DNA of 64,000 bases from Dendrocalamus latiflorus. Taxonomy: Eukaryota > Streptophyta > Magnoliopsida > Poales > Poaceae. The stretch covers positions 43,282,640-43,346,639 of the forward strand of contig CM029664.1 in assembly GCA_017311315.1 (NCBI GenBank), given 5' to 3'. The position numbers and the translations under genes are program-made. Under the pieces are notes generated by a model. It made no database searches and was not told the origin of the DNA. It was given only the letters and a program-made list of their open reading frames with translations. Position 1 is the first letter of the stretch, and each line of letters starts with the position of its first letter. This document shows, one piece after another, positions 21,020 through 32,834 of the stretch.

Positions 21020-24000
21020 TCATGTGGGTAAAAATAGTTTAGGTGCAATATGTTTTGTGATATTGCTCTTTATGTAACCCGTTTGCATTTGAACAACGCA
21101 AGCAGCATTATCTTCGTAGATAATGGTAGGTGATGCAATAGCACCTATACCACATGATTGTTGTATGTGGTTAATCATTCTGCGAAGCCATACACATTCA
21201 CGTGATGCTTGATATAATGCAATTATTTCAGAATGATTAGTGGATGTAGCCACTAGGGTCTGTTTTGAAGACTTCCAAGAGATGGCTGTTCCACCATGTA
21301 AAAATACAAAGCCTGTTTGAGATCTGGCATTATGGGGATCTGATAAATAGCCAGCATCTGTATATCCTATTAAATCCATATTTTTATTCTTCTGGAAGAA
21401 TAGACCGAGATCTTTAGTGCCTTGAAGATATGTAAGGATATTCTTCACTCCTACCCAAAGTCTTTTGGTTGGAGCAGCGCTATATCTAGCAAGTAGATTT
21501 ACCGCAAATGCGATATCCGGCCGGATGAAATTTGCAAGGTATATAAGCGCTCCGATGGCACTGAGATATGGAACCTCGGGTCCAATAGCTCTTCATTGTC
21601 ATCTCGGGGTCTAAATGGATCTTTGTCCCTGTCGAGAGATCGAATAACCATGGGGGTTTTCGATGGATATGCTTTGTCCATATTGAATTTCTCCAATATT
21701 TTCTGGACATAGGCTGATTGATGCACTATGATGCATGTATGAAGGTGCTCAAGTTGTATACCTAAGCAAAATTTGGTTTTACCCAAATTCTTCATTTCAA
21801 ATTCCGTCATAAGATGATTACGTGCTTCATCTATATCTTGTGTGTTATCAATGATATTAAGATCATCAACATACACAGATATAGTGCAAAATCCTGTCGA
21901 GGATCTTTTAATGAACACGTATGGATAATCATCATTGTTGGAGTATCCCTTTTTGGTTAGGAACTCACTTAGCCGGTTGTACCAAATTCTACCCGACTGT
22001 TTCAAGCCGTATAAAGACTTGTTTAATTTTACACAATACATATTGTGATTTGCGTTTGGATTCGGAATTGAAATTCCATCGGGAACTTTCATGTATATTT
22101 CCGAATCAAGTGACCCATAAAGATATACAGTCACTACATCCATCAACTGCAAAGATAGATGATTTTTTAACTGCCAATGAGATTAAATATCGGAATGTTA
22201 TTCCACTCATTACTGGAGAATAAGTTTCATTGAAATCAATGCCGGGTCTCTGCGTGAACCCTTGTGCTACAAGCCTTGCTTTGTATCTCACCACCTCATT
22301 GTTTTCATTCCGTTTGCGGATGAAAACCCATTTGAAACCGACAGGGAATACTTTGGGAGGTGTATGTATCACATTGGTGAATACATTTCTTTTCTTGAGC
22401 GAGGCTAACTCCTCTTGAATTGCATCCTTCCATTGAGTCCAGTCCGAGCGCGATTTGCACTCTGCCATGGTCTTGGGATCTGGATCATTTTGAAGGTTGT
22501 TTGCAATTGTTGTGGAGAAATAAATGTCGACAATTGTAGTCTTACGATCGTATGATTCTCCAGAATCAGTATAGTTTGTGGAAATTTCTTGGACCCCTGA
22601 TGACTCAATGTTATTTCCCAAAACATTTGAGTCGGGGTATTCCGATGTCCCAGGATCAGATATTGAGTGCACTGTTGATCTGGGTTTAAGGATCCTTTGG
22701 TGTCTATCAACTTGAGGTTGATCTGCATTTACATTCTTTTGTTTCCTTTGTCGCTTGTTAGAAGCTGTATCCGCCATTTGTACCGTACTTCTCCCCCTCT
22801 TATTTTGAACTGGGAGTTGAGTGGTATTTTGCGGTACCTCCACTCTTTCAGGTACATTTCTGGCAGGATTAGAGGATTTTGTGACACCCTTATAATAAGT
22901 AAATGCATCTGGCAGGTTATTTGCAATGTTTTGCAAATGAATGAGTTTCTGAACTTGAAGTTCAGTCTCTCTGGTACGTGGGTCTGAGGCAGGAATGCCT
23001 TGTACATTCCAATTAATTTCCTGGCATTCAGTTTGGTACTTGTTGTCTCCCCCTAATGCCGGGAAATGTTCCTCATTGAATATACAATCAGCGTACCGGG
23101 CCGTAAACAGGTCCCCTGTTAGGGGCTCGAGGTATTTTATGATTGACGGAGATTTATACCCAACATAGATCCCAAGTTTCCTGTGCGGTCCCATTGAGGT
23201 ACGCTGCGGTGGTGAGATCGGTACGTATGTAGCGCAGCCGAACTTTCGCAGATGGGAAATATCTGGTGGATTTCCACGTATTAATTATAGCGGGGAAGTG
23301 CTATGATATGCAGTTGGACGCAATTGGATTAAGTCAGCAGCGTGTAAAACTGCATGACCCCAACATGATGTTGGTAAGTTGCAATTCTGTAGTAATGGTC
23401 TTGCAATGAGCTTGATTCTCTTGATAAGAGATTCGGCTAAACCATTTGGTGTATGGATATATGGAACAGAGTGTTGAACTTGTATACCAAGAGCCATACA
23501 ATCGTCATTGAAGGCATGGTATGAAAATTCAGCAGCATTGTCCATTCGAATTGATTGAATTCGATATTCAGGGTAATATGCTCGTAATTGGATAATTTGA
23601 CCAAGCAAATGCATGGTTTCGTGTGGATAAAAGACACACATGTGACCATCTAGTAGATGAGTCAATGAGAACCATGAAATACCTGAACGGTCCACACAAT
23701 GGTTGTATAGGACCACATATATCTCCTTGAATGCGTTCAAGGAATTTAAGTGGTTCAGCTCTGATTTTAAGATAAGAGGGTCTTAAAATCAATTTTCCGG
23801 TGGCACATGAAGTACACACAAAATCGGAGGATTCCGGAAATTTTGTTTTGAAGTATGTATGACCAATTGAATTGCTAATAATTTTCCTCATCATTCCAAT
23901 GCCTGGATGGCCAAGGCGATAATGCCATGTTTGGAATGTGGTTGTGTTTTGGAAAATTACTTTGTACGCAATATGTTGAACAGGTTTGATGTATGTATAG

Positions 24001-24378
24001 TACAATTCGGAGTTTAAAGATGGAATTTTTTTCTAGTAATTGTTTGCCATATCCGTTGTTTTTGGTTAAGAGGAGATATTCCTCTTTGTTGTCATTTTGG
24101 GTTTCAACATGGAAACCATTTTGACGGATATCTCTATAACTGAGTAGAGTACGTGTTGAATCGGGATACAATAGTGCATCCTCAATTTCCAATTGTGTAC
24201 CCATAGGGAGAGTGATAGAGGCGCGACCAGAGCCTACTATCGTTGCATCGCGTCCAGCGATTGTTAAAACATTTCCTTTCCTCCTAGTAAGAGTTAGGAA
24301 ATATTTTGTGTCCCTATGTATAGAGTTTGTGGTACCACTATCCACAAGGCATAATTCCTCCTCCATTATTAACTCCAA
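21020..24378 (-). pseudogene. pol of Copia-A (protease, integrase, RT, RNase H), frameshifted
   Basis: The frame starts at an ATG at 24378 and shows the protease block CLVDSGTTNS, the pre-integrase zinc region (WHYRLGHPG, CTSCATGK), integrase core (GDICGP, RMDNAAEF, NGLAESL), RT (FKWVFIRKR, LYGLKQSGR, YVDD) and RNase H (GYTDAGYLSDP, NHSEIIAL, YEDNAAC). At least five frame changes split it (near 24000, 23640, 23240, 22150 and 21500), with some sequence missing between the integrase and RT parts. Pol divergence from Copia-B is clearly greater than the difference between A's own LTRs. Confidence 0.88.
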
Positions 24379-24833
24379 AAATCTATATACACAAAGAAGA
24401 ATTTAATGAAATTCTTATAGTAGTATATAGAATACATACAAACTTCATTTTCAATACCAAATATGTTCGATATGAACAGCATGGTTGAACTCTCCCACAG
24501 ATTTAAAATCTGTATGCGGAGGTGGTTCCACTCATTGACAGCCTCCGGTAGGATGACTGCTTTCTGCTGTTCATACCGTGTTTGAAGAGCAAGCCACAGA
24601 GCGCGTGGGTCTTCTTCCATCAGATACTCAGCCTTGAGATCAGGATGGATGTGGTTCCTTATGATAAATAAGGCATTGTACTTGAGAGTCTCAGCCAAAG
24701 GAGCTACACCCTCTTGGGGGGCTGCAATTGCCTGGTACATTCCGCGCAACGATAGACTCACTTTGAGATCCATCGCCCATGTGGGGAAGTTGTGGCCGTC
24801 AAGAGCGAGAGCCTCAAACTCTTTAGCAGCCAT
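24369..24833 (-). pseudogene. gag of Copia-A, truncated
   Basis: It starts MAAKEFEALALDGHNFPTWA like the gag of Copia-B and follows it for about 108 residues. It then loses one base (CTG in place of CTTG near 24510) and goes out of frame. About 700 bp of gag, including the zinc knuckle, is deleted, so no working nucleocapsid can be made. Confidence 0.85.
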
Positions 24834-25008
24834 TGTGCCTACATATGTAGGACCACAGATTTAAAAATCTTTGGCAATGTTAAATAAGCAATACGAAATG
24901 CAAGTAATCAAGGTAAACTTGATATACATAAAGGGACATTCTCCTATTGTGGAACAACATAGTTAATCACCAATGGTGTTAACTTTATTTAATTCATTTT
25001 TCAACATT

Positions 25009-25200
25009 GGGTACGCACTTTGAGGATGATAATCCCACAGTAGTACTTTGATACTACCTTGTGTATGGCTAATGTGAAAAAGAACCATGGTAATCACTTA
25101 GGTGTAGACCTTGTATAATTTATAATTAAATTGGGTACGCACGTTGAGGATGAAATCCCACAGTAGTACCATGGTACTACCTTGTGTATGGCCAATATCA
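25009..25200 (-). repeat. leader repeats of Copia-A, two units of about 124 bp
   Basis: Units begin GGGTACGCAC at 25009 and 25133. The second contains the perfect palindrome GTAGTACCATGGTACTAC. They lie in the untranslated leader between the 5' LTR and gag. Confidence 0.8.
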
Positions 25201-25448
25201 AAGTTAAGAAACTTTGTGTTATTCCAAAATGAGAGAAAATCAACCTAAAGCATTTGCATAAAAAAAATATTAAGTGCTTGTATGGTAAGCTAGAAAACTT
25301 AATATTTAAATTGCATAAGGTTTAGTGCAATAATTGATGTATAATACATTGCATGGAAAACATATATGTACAATACAAATTTATTTACAATAAAAAGTCT
25401 GCATTTTCCACGAAGTATAGGGGGGAAAGTGCAAATTTTTTGGCAACC

Positions 25449-25575
25449 TGGGCTGAAGCCCATTTGGCCTTTGAGCCCATGTGGGGATGGTGGAGGGTAT
25501 TGGGCTAAAGCCCATGTGGGACAGCCAATATAAAAGGAGGAGGGGAGTGGGAGTTAGGGTTTCCAACCCTAACCC
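25449..25575 (+). promoter_or_regulatory. promoter-like module inside the Copia-A leader, opposite strand
   Basis: On the + strand, against the element's own direction: TGGGCTGAAGCCCA (25449), TGGGCTAAAGCCCA (25501), TATAAAAG (25529-25536), then TTAGGGTTT and AACCCTAA telo-box motifs at 25554-25572. TGGGCY site II pairs plus telo-box are known from plant ribosomal-protein and growth-gene promoters. The same arrangement and spacing occur in Copia-B. Whether it is active cannot be told from sequence. Confidence 0.5.
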
Positions 25576-25585
25576 CATAGCCAGC

Positions 25586-26290
25586 CGCCCTAAGGGCCGC
25601 TCCCTGCCCTAGGCGCCACTGTCGCCGGCGCCGCCGGCCGCCGCCACGCCATGCCGTCGGGCGCCGCCGCCTCGGGGGTCGCCGGCTGCGGGCGCCGCTT
25701 CCACGCCGCCAAGCCGCGCCACCAAGCCGCGTCGCCGGAGGCGCCATGCCGCGCCGACCTCCATGCTGCCGCCGGCCTCCACGCGCCGGGGCCGCGCCGT
25801 GCCGAGGGCCGGCGGAGCCGGGCTTCCTCGCGCCAGGGCCAGCCGCTTCGGGCCGCCTCTTCCCCGTCTCCGGACACGCCGCCGCCGACCGCGGGCGCCG
25901 CCGACCGTGAGGGTCACCGGCCACGGGGGTCGCCGGCCGCGGGTGGGCCGTGCTGCGCCTTGCCTCGGCCGCGCCTACTCGGGCCTCGTCGGCCGCGCCG
26001 CACCACCGCGCGCCACCACCCGGCCGTGTCCGCCACCGCGCCGCGCCGGCCACTGCGGGCGCCGCCGTGTTCGGGCGCCTCGCCGGCCGAGCCGGGTCGG
26101 GCCGCGCCGAGGGTCGGTCGCGCCGAGTGCCGGCCGCGCCGTGGTGCCGCGCCGGCCGTGCCGAGCCGCTTCGGGTGCGCCGTGAGCCGCCGTGGGCTCG
26201 GGCTCGCCGCCGGCCGTGTGCCGCGCCGGCCGCCATGGGCTCGGGCGCCGCTTTGGGCCATGGCGCCGCCGGCTGCCGGCCATGCACGAG
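25586..26290. other. GC-rich island in the Copia-A leader
   Basis: About 700 bp of GCCGCCGG/CGCGCCG-rich sequence with open frames in nearly every phase and no recognisable domain. The frames are composition artefacts. Copia-B has an equivalent island at the same place, so it belongs to the element. Confidence 0.7.
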
Positions 26291-26408
26291 TGATTTTCCC
26301 AACAGAAACAGAGGTATAGCATGGTGGTTCTCACCTTGTCTTCTTCTCTGTTTTCACTGTATGTATGTGTGTGTGTGCTCGATGTGGAGAGAAACGTGAC
26401 TGATAACG

Positions 26409-26577
26409 TGTTGTAGAAGATTTGAGACAAGTGTTGAGAGAAACTATATCTTCTATTTATTGATTCTGAAATCTGTACATTATTTATACATGATGGAATG
26501 GTGGCATGAAGAGGTGTCTGTTTGGACAGACATCTATACATTGGGCATTCTTGCTTTTTCAGTTTGTAACTGGTTAT
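26409..26577 (-). repeat. 5' LTR of Copia-A
   Basis: It matches 20351-20519 apart from two bases (ATATGTAC versus ATCTATAC) and stops four bases short of the other LTR. The internal border CGTTATCAG, read on the minus strand, is where the primer-binding site lies. Confidence 0.85.
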
Positions 26578-27644
26578 TCACCCTGGTCACTGCTATTTTC
26601 TTCCACGGCAGAAAAACCAGACATTCGATGACACCTGGGGGTTTATTCCATTCTGAAATCCCAATCCACGGCTTCCCGGCCACGAAACAGGCGGAGGCTT
26701 CCGATCCCCGGATCGACACGGAGGCCGCCAGCGTCAGCCCACACGTACGTACGTACGTGCTTCACTAAATTAATCGCGCGGCCAGCGCGAAGCCTCCAAA
26801 CTCGCAAAAACCAGCGACCACGAGCGGCGACGGCGCGGGCGTCGGCCGGAGCCAAAAAAGCAGCTGTGCCTGCCCCTTTCACTGCTGGGGCCGGGCAAAC
26901 GGGATTCGCTGTGCCAGCACCGCCCCGCGAAATCTATACCGTCTCGCGGCGCATCACTGTGTATCTTACGCACGGTGAGGGACTCGGGAGTGCAGGATGC
27001 AGCCGCCCTGGGTGGCGCGTCGGTGCGTGCGTGAGATCACGCATGGGGCCGGCGCAACACGGCGGCACCGGCTGACGCAACCCCCTGTATCATCCGCCCC
27101 ACCACGGCGCACCGCTATTTCAGTCTCACCGGTTTTCCGCTTAACTAGACGCATGCGGTCAAAGACGTGGGCACAACAGTTAGGCCGCCGGGCGCGGTAC
27201 CACGGCAGTCAGCGCAGCTGCCGTCCTGCGACGATTGTCACGGCCGTCACGTACGGGTTACCGGCGACGCGTGTCGAGCTGGGCGAGGCACGCTGCGTCT
27301 AATCGGCGTGACCTGCTGCCCGAGAGTCCGTCTGAAAAACGTGGATTCCGCGGTCGCGCGCCGGTCAGCAGCACCTATCGCGCGTCCGAGTGCGTGCAGC
27401 TTTCGGGCTCGCGGGGTACAGGTGGGCGGCATCGGATTGGGCCACACCGGATAAGGAGGAAGACGGGAGAGCTTCCGATGGTGTCCACCGAGAAGGGCAT
27501 TTGGGCTCCGGTTCTCCAACTCGTGCCACGGAGGAGTCCACGGCTTTCGGTTTGCCTGTCAGATCTCCCCGTCTTGCCACTAAGCTCACGGTCTACACAC
27601 CGGCAATGCTTCAGTGCCCCCATGGCACCATTTGATAATCGCTT
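26578..27644. other. GC-rich intergenic sequence
   Basis: An ACGTACGTACGTACGT run lies at about 26744. The rest is GC-rich and promoter-like, but I find no TATA box with a following gene and no recognisable protein. It is probably host DNA that originally followed K1, now cut off on both sides by LTR elements. Confidence 0.35.
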
Positions 27645-28020
27645 TGTTGAGAGGAGGGTCTCTACGTTATTTTGGGTCTACGACAACTTTAGAGTGATGA
27701 TACACATCAAAGAATCTATTCCAGATGAGATCTGTGGACTAATTCTAGACGGAGTCTGGAGTCCGTCCTAGGCAGAGTCCACATCACCCCAGACAAGGTG
27801 TAGCAAACCAAGATAGAGTCCAAAGACCGATCTTGGCCAAGATCTAAAGTTCACCCCGGACGATGTCCAAAATTCCTCTCCCCCACCCATAATGTTGTCT
27901 GTACCACTCCGAATGAGGTCCAAGGGCTGACCCAAGGCAAAGTCTGGAGGCCAACCTCGGGCGAAGTCCGACCCCAGAGGCCAACCCGACTTGAGTGAGA
28001 AACCATACTGCCTAGAAATA
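27645..28020 (+). repeat. degenerate 5' LTR of the outer element
   Basis: Homologous to the LTR at 43438 but diverged by roughly a quarter of positions and without a recognisable 3' end. Confidence 0.55.
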
Positions 28021-28089
28021 TGAAGGCATGAAAGGTTGTTGGGCGGGTCCATGCCATCATAGAGGTTCTCCGGACATCGTCTGTGCAAA

Positions 28090-29150
28090 GGCCCCCCGGA
28101 CTCTGCCCTGGACTCTAGCCGCGTGGAGGTCCTCCGGACCAAGCCCATAGCCTCTGGACTCCGCTCTGGATTCTACTCTGGACTCCATCCACGCAGAGGT
28201 CCTTTGGACCCCCTCTATGTCATCTCAATTCGGGTGTCCTGGACTCCGTCCCCCACGAAGGCCCTCCAGAGCCCTCCGCACCATCTCCACTCAAGTGCCT
28301 CAAACCCCTTACGCTCCATCCCCTCTCGGGTGTCCCAGACCACCATCGCGCCATCTCCACTTCACTCCCCAGACACCCTCCAGGCAGCCATTGGACCGCC
28401 TTTGGCTGCTCCCTGAATTGCTGGACGCCCTCTAGGTGGCCCCTGGCCCACACCCCGGACCCCCTCCAGGCTGCTTTTGTACCACTTATAGCCTACAGCC
28501 CGGATGCCCTCCCAGCGGCCCCTAGCCCATACCACGAACCCCCTTTGGGGCCTCCTCCTCAAGCTGCCTGGACCTATTCGGTCCCATTTCTTCACTCGCG
28601 TAGACTCCCTCTAGGGCTCCATACCTTCGGCACCCTAGACCCCCTCCGGGTCCCCACGCCTTTATCATCCCAAACTTCGCTCACGCCTTGCCCTGGACCG
28701 TGCCTGGGATAGCCTGACCAGACCTCCTCCAGACCGCCTTGGGATGCCACCAGGCTTTACTCCCTTCGAGCCATGTGTAGAACCGTACCCTGGACTTCAC
28801 CTGTGCCTCGTCCTAGACTGCCACGCTGGAGCTCCCTCAGGCTGACTCCCTCCGAACCACATCCAGGACCATGCCCCAGACCATGCCCTTTGGACTCCGT
28901 CCGTACGTCTTTGGCCCTCCAAACAATGCCCGTACCCCTCCGGACCTCGGACCCTGTCCAACCCCAGAATGCACGTTTTGGCCTTCTAGGCCGAGTCCTT
29001 GCCCTCTGGACCTCGAACTCAGTCCACGCAATCCAGACCCTGTTTGGGTACTCCACCCTCTGGACCCCCTCCAGGGTGTGCTCCTTTGGACCGCCTCTGC
29101 GCTGCACTCCTAGACGGCCCCCGTGGCCAAACTTTGTCTTGCCTCGATAG
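28090..29150. repeat. pyrimidine-rich degenerate array based on CTCTGGACTCC
   Basis: Dozens of diverged copies of CTCTGGAC / CCCTCCAGG-type words with TCC spacing. Apparent reading frames arise from the repeat. Confidence 0.6.
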
Positions 29151-29860
29151 TGTCCTCAATTAGGGGCTCCTTCTAGCTTAACAGATTCACCTCGGTGAGC
29201 TCCAACATGCATCGATGGCTTAGGCTATGCATTGTTCAACTCAGCCTCGATGACTTTACCTTGGCTGGACTTCGCTTCGCTTCGACAACATCTCCTCAAC
29301 TAGTGGCTCCCCCTAGTTCAATGGATTCACCTTGGCAAGCTCCAACGTGCCTTAATGGCTTTGCCTTAGCGTAGTTCACCTAGGCCTCGATGCCTTCAGC
29401 TCAATCAAACCTTGCTTCACCTCGACAATGTCTCCTCGACTAGGGCCTCTCCCTAGCTCGACGGATTCATCTTGGTGAGCTCCAACACGCCTTGATGGTT
29501 TGGCCTTGGCATGGTTCAACTCAGCCTCGACGGTGTCTCCTCAATTAGGGGCTACCCTAGCTCAACGAATTCACCTCAACGAGCTACAACACGTGTTGAT
29601 GGCTTCTCCTTGACTAGACTTCGCTTCTTCTCGACAACATCTCCTTCACTAGGGCTTCCCCTAACTCGACGGATTCAACTCGGCGAGTTCTAACACGCCT
29701 CGATGGTTTGACCTTAGCATGGTTCAACTCGACTTCGACGACTTTGCCTCAGCCAAACTTCTCTTCGCCTCGACAGCGTCTCCTCAACTAGGGGCTCCTC
29801 CTAACTTGATGGATTCATCTCGACGAGCCCAACACACCTCGATGGCCTGGCCTTGACGTG
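29151..29860. repeat. tandem array, 140-bp units with 105-bp variants
   Basis: The marker TCTCCTCAACTAGGGGCTCC recurs at 29151, 29291, 29431, 29535, 29640 and 29779, giving spacings of 140, 140, 104, 105 and 139. The short units look like internal deletions of the long one. Confidence 0.8.
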
Positions 29861-29864
29861 GCCA

Positions 29865-30095
29865 CATACTCACCCTCTAGGGTCAAGTCCTTGCTGCCAT
29901 ACACCCACCCTCTGGGGTCGGGTCGATGACCACTCACCCTTTGGGGTCGAGTCTTCATTGGCTTACACCCACCCTCTAGGGATCAGGGTGACAACCACTC
30001 ATCCTCTAGGGTCGAGTGCCACCCTTACACCCACCCTCTGGGTCGAGCCGATGACAACCCTCCCTCCAAGGTCCGGTCTCTGGCAAGCACAAACC
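29865..30095. repeat. array of CACCCTCTGGGGTCG words, about 35-45 bp apart
   Basis: Copies are seen near 29870, 29908, 29935, 29969, 30000 and 30032, with diverged spacers. Confidence 0.6.
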
Positions 30096-30099
30096 TTTT

Positions 30100-30500
30100 C
30101 TTTTTTTAGATGGGAAACTCTGATGTTTTCGCTTCCTCGACTAACCATGGGAGTCTCTGGTGTTCTCGACTGGAGACTCTGGTGTTCCCAATGAGAGACT
30201 CTGATGTTTCTGATGGGAGACTCTGATGTTCCCAATGAGAGACTCTGATGTTTTCGCTTCTCCAACCGACCATGGGAGACTCTGATGTTCCCACTTCCCA
30301 TGGGAGAATCTGATGTTCCTGATGGGAGGCTCTAATGTTCTCGCTTCCCAAACCGACCACGGGAGACACTGATGTTCTTGTTTCCCAAACCAACCATGGG
30401 AGACTTTGATGTTCCTGATGGGAGACTCTAATATTCTTGCTTCCCAACTGACCATGGATACTGATGTTCTCGACAGGAGACTCTGATGTTCCGACTTCCC
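30100..30500. repeat. short tandem array GGGAGACTCTGATGTTC
   Basis: More than ten copies of this word occur, 20-60 bp apart, alternating with CGCTTCCC...CCGACCATGG spacers. On the minus strand they give an artefactual repeated peptide (ENIRVSH). Confidence 0.75.
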
Positions 30501-30529
30501 TGACTAACCAGGGGCTCACAGGCTGTCTT

Positions 30530-31015
30530 GAGCGCCAAGTTTCTTCCGATGGGAGATGGCAATGTTCTCGCTTTCCCGACCGATTAGACACTCACGGGCT
30601 TCATCTCAAGCTCCAAGTTTCTTTCAATAGGAGACGATGATTCTCTCACCTTCTTGTCCGATTAGGCGCTTGTGGGCTTTGTCCCGAGCACTAGGTTTCT
30701 TCAAATGGGAGACAACGATGTTCTTGCCACCCCGATGGACTAGCCACTCGCGAGTTTCATCCTAAGTGTCAAGTTTTTTATGGAAGACAATGACATTCTC
30801 GTCTTCTCGACTAATTAGGTGCTTGTGGGCTTTATCTCGAGTGCTAAGTTTCTTTTGATGGGAGACGACGACGTTCTCGCCTTCCCGACCGATTAGGCGC
30901 TCACGAGTTTCATCCTGAGCGCCAAGTTTTTTTGATGGGAGACGATGATGTTCTCACCTTCCCTATTGATTAGGTGCTCGAGGGCTTCATCGTGAGTGCT
31001 AAGTTTTTTTCGATG
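30530..31015. repeat. tandem array of about 80-bp units
   Basis: Each unit reads roughly GATGGGAGACGACGATGTTC, a CTTCCCGACCGATTAGGCGC block, and GAGCGCCAAGTTTCTTT. About six copies are visible. Confidence 0.7.
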
Positions 31016-32531
31016 GGGGATGGGATAACAAAATACTCCTAGTAAGAAGCAGCGGATAAGCTTCATTTCAACATTTGGCAAGCAACAATAGTACAAGCCT
31101 ACTAAACGATACAAGCAATAGCTGTCCCTTAGCATCTTTGCCAAAGAACACCGGGTGGCTGCTAGATGATGCAAAGATGTCTCGACGCCACACCACGTTG
31201 ATCGATGTTCAAGACAACATCATTTCGCACGCAAAAATGAGTGGGGCGCAAAAATGAGTCCTGAGCATCAAGTTTTTCCCGATGGTACTGCACGCTGTTG
31301 TCTGGGCTCGACGTCTACCATGCACCACCATCCAAGCTCATATTAACTTCACTGCCACCACTACTATTTGGATTGACTCAGTGAGATCCACCCACAACGG
31401 TCTCATGAGCCACCTCTGCTTCAACCCTACCATGCATCCGGTGCGAGTCCAGGCTAGGGATAATAGACCTAAACATTGTGTCATCGCCTTCCCTATCCTC
31501 TAAGATGCCACCCCCTAGGCCAAGTTTGCACTATGCTAAAGACAAGGTATGCGTCAACCTCGAGAATGTGGTTCACTATGCCTACTACCTCAGCCCTTCT
31601 AGCATGTTGATGAAGCTTTTCAAGTGTCTTGAGAGTGATGGCTTGACCTCGACGTGATTCAATCGGTCTTGATAGCTTTTCCTCAATCGAACTTCACTTT
31701 GCCTCAACTGCGTCTCCCCAACCATGGACTCTCTCTAGCTCATAGATAACCAAATGATAACCAAATATATTCTTCCGTCAAGGGCTACACCCTAGTTTGT
31801 TGAGTATTCTTTGCCTCAATGAATCGACCACCTTGCGTTCAGGTGCATGTCTCCTAACCTCGAAGGCTAGCCCTCACTGAGTCGAGAACTCCTCGCAAGG
31901 TCACACCTAAGGTGAGTTGGTATCTAGCACTTTGGTGCACACCCACTCACACTACGGGCAACACCTCCGAGTGTCGGTTAATAGGTGCTTCGGTGCACAC
32001 CTCCTCGCCCCATAGACAACTCATCAATCTCTAGTACTTTGTTCCCCAACGCACTCCTAATCGTCGGGTTAGTTTGTTTTGCCTCCATATGATATGACTT
32101 GGCATACAGAGCATTCCTTTGATCAAGCTCATCTCGATCTATCGACATCTCCTCAGTTATGCGCACCCATTGTATTGATAACTTTGCATCGATAAGTGCC
32201 AACACGTCATCTCGGCGTAGTGTGATTAGCCTTGAGGTCATCCTTCGGCAAAGCTTAGCTTTGCATCAGGTACTCCTAACTCCATAGGACACGCCTCTGT
32301 AAGCCGAGCATGTGGCACGCTTCCAAGCTTCTAGCATTGTGCCTCAACAGGTTGAGCAAACAATGGCTTAGCGCGTATCCCCTCACCTTGAGGGTCAAGC
32401 CTCATCAGGCTAGTCCCGGGCATGCTCACTGACCTCGAACATCTCGATGTGTCGGGATGCATCGATAGATCGCATCTCGTTATGTCGTCCAACTCAGTGT
32501 CATCAATCGAGCTCAAGCATAGAGATACATA
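31016..32531. other. unassigned interior of the outer element
   Basis: Repeat-like sequence with scattered CCTCG words and no coding domain. A 250-bp stretch (31016-31260) interrupts the 80-bp array, which resumes briefly with AGCATCAAGTTTTTCCCGAT. Confidence 0.35.
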
Positions 32532-32536
32532 CACCC

Positions 32537-32785
32537 TGTTGTAGGGGTGGCCCCCACCTAAGCTCAGCAGGTCTGTTAGAGGAATGTAAGGCCCAAAATG
32601 GGACATGTATAATGACATAAGTACCCCTAAGGGGAACACTCAGATGTAAGGGTATAATGGTAAAAGTACTCCTCATGTGGACATATATATACAACACAGG
32701 CCATGGGAAGAAACCCTAAGCCATTACTTACCTAACTCTCCACTACCATACTCTCTTTCTCTCTGTTTGGTCTGTAACCACAACA
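32537..32785 (+). repeat. 5' LTR of G2
   Basis: TGTTGTAGGGGTGG to CTGTAACCACAACA. It is followed by GTTCGCGCCGTCCGTGGGGA, the presumed primer-binding region, which resembles but does not match a tRNA-Asp type site. Confidence 0.92.
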
Positions 32786-32834
32786 GTTCGCGCCGTCCGT
32801 GGGGAGGACAGGAGCAAGCCGCAAAATCCGAAGG

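Larger units (their letters stand above)
20351..26577 (-). mobile_element. Copia-A: degraded Ty1/copia retrotransposon
   Basis: It is flanked by LTRs at 20351-20523 and 26409-26577 that differ at two visible bases. The minus-strand order is leader, truncated gag, broken pol, polypurine tract and 3' LTR. It belongs to the same family as Copia-B: gag starts are nearly identical and the same leader repeats and promoter-like module are present. The flanking bases (GAAAC left, TCACC right) do not match, and the right LTR lacks its last four bases, so one end has been rearranged. It sits just downstream of K1. Confidence 0.9.

Noticed and set aside
25505..26319. Large open frames on both strands in the GC-rich leader of Copia-A
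   Set aside because: All frames are open because of GC-rich composition; no domain; start codon not shared with Copia-B.
30106..30591. Minus-strand repetitive protein (ENIRVSH repeats)
   Set aside because: Direct translation of a short DNA tandem array; no conserved stop or start.
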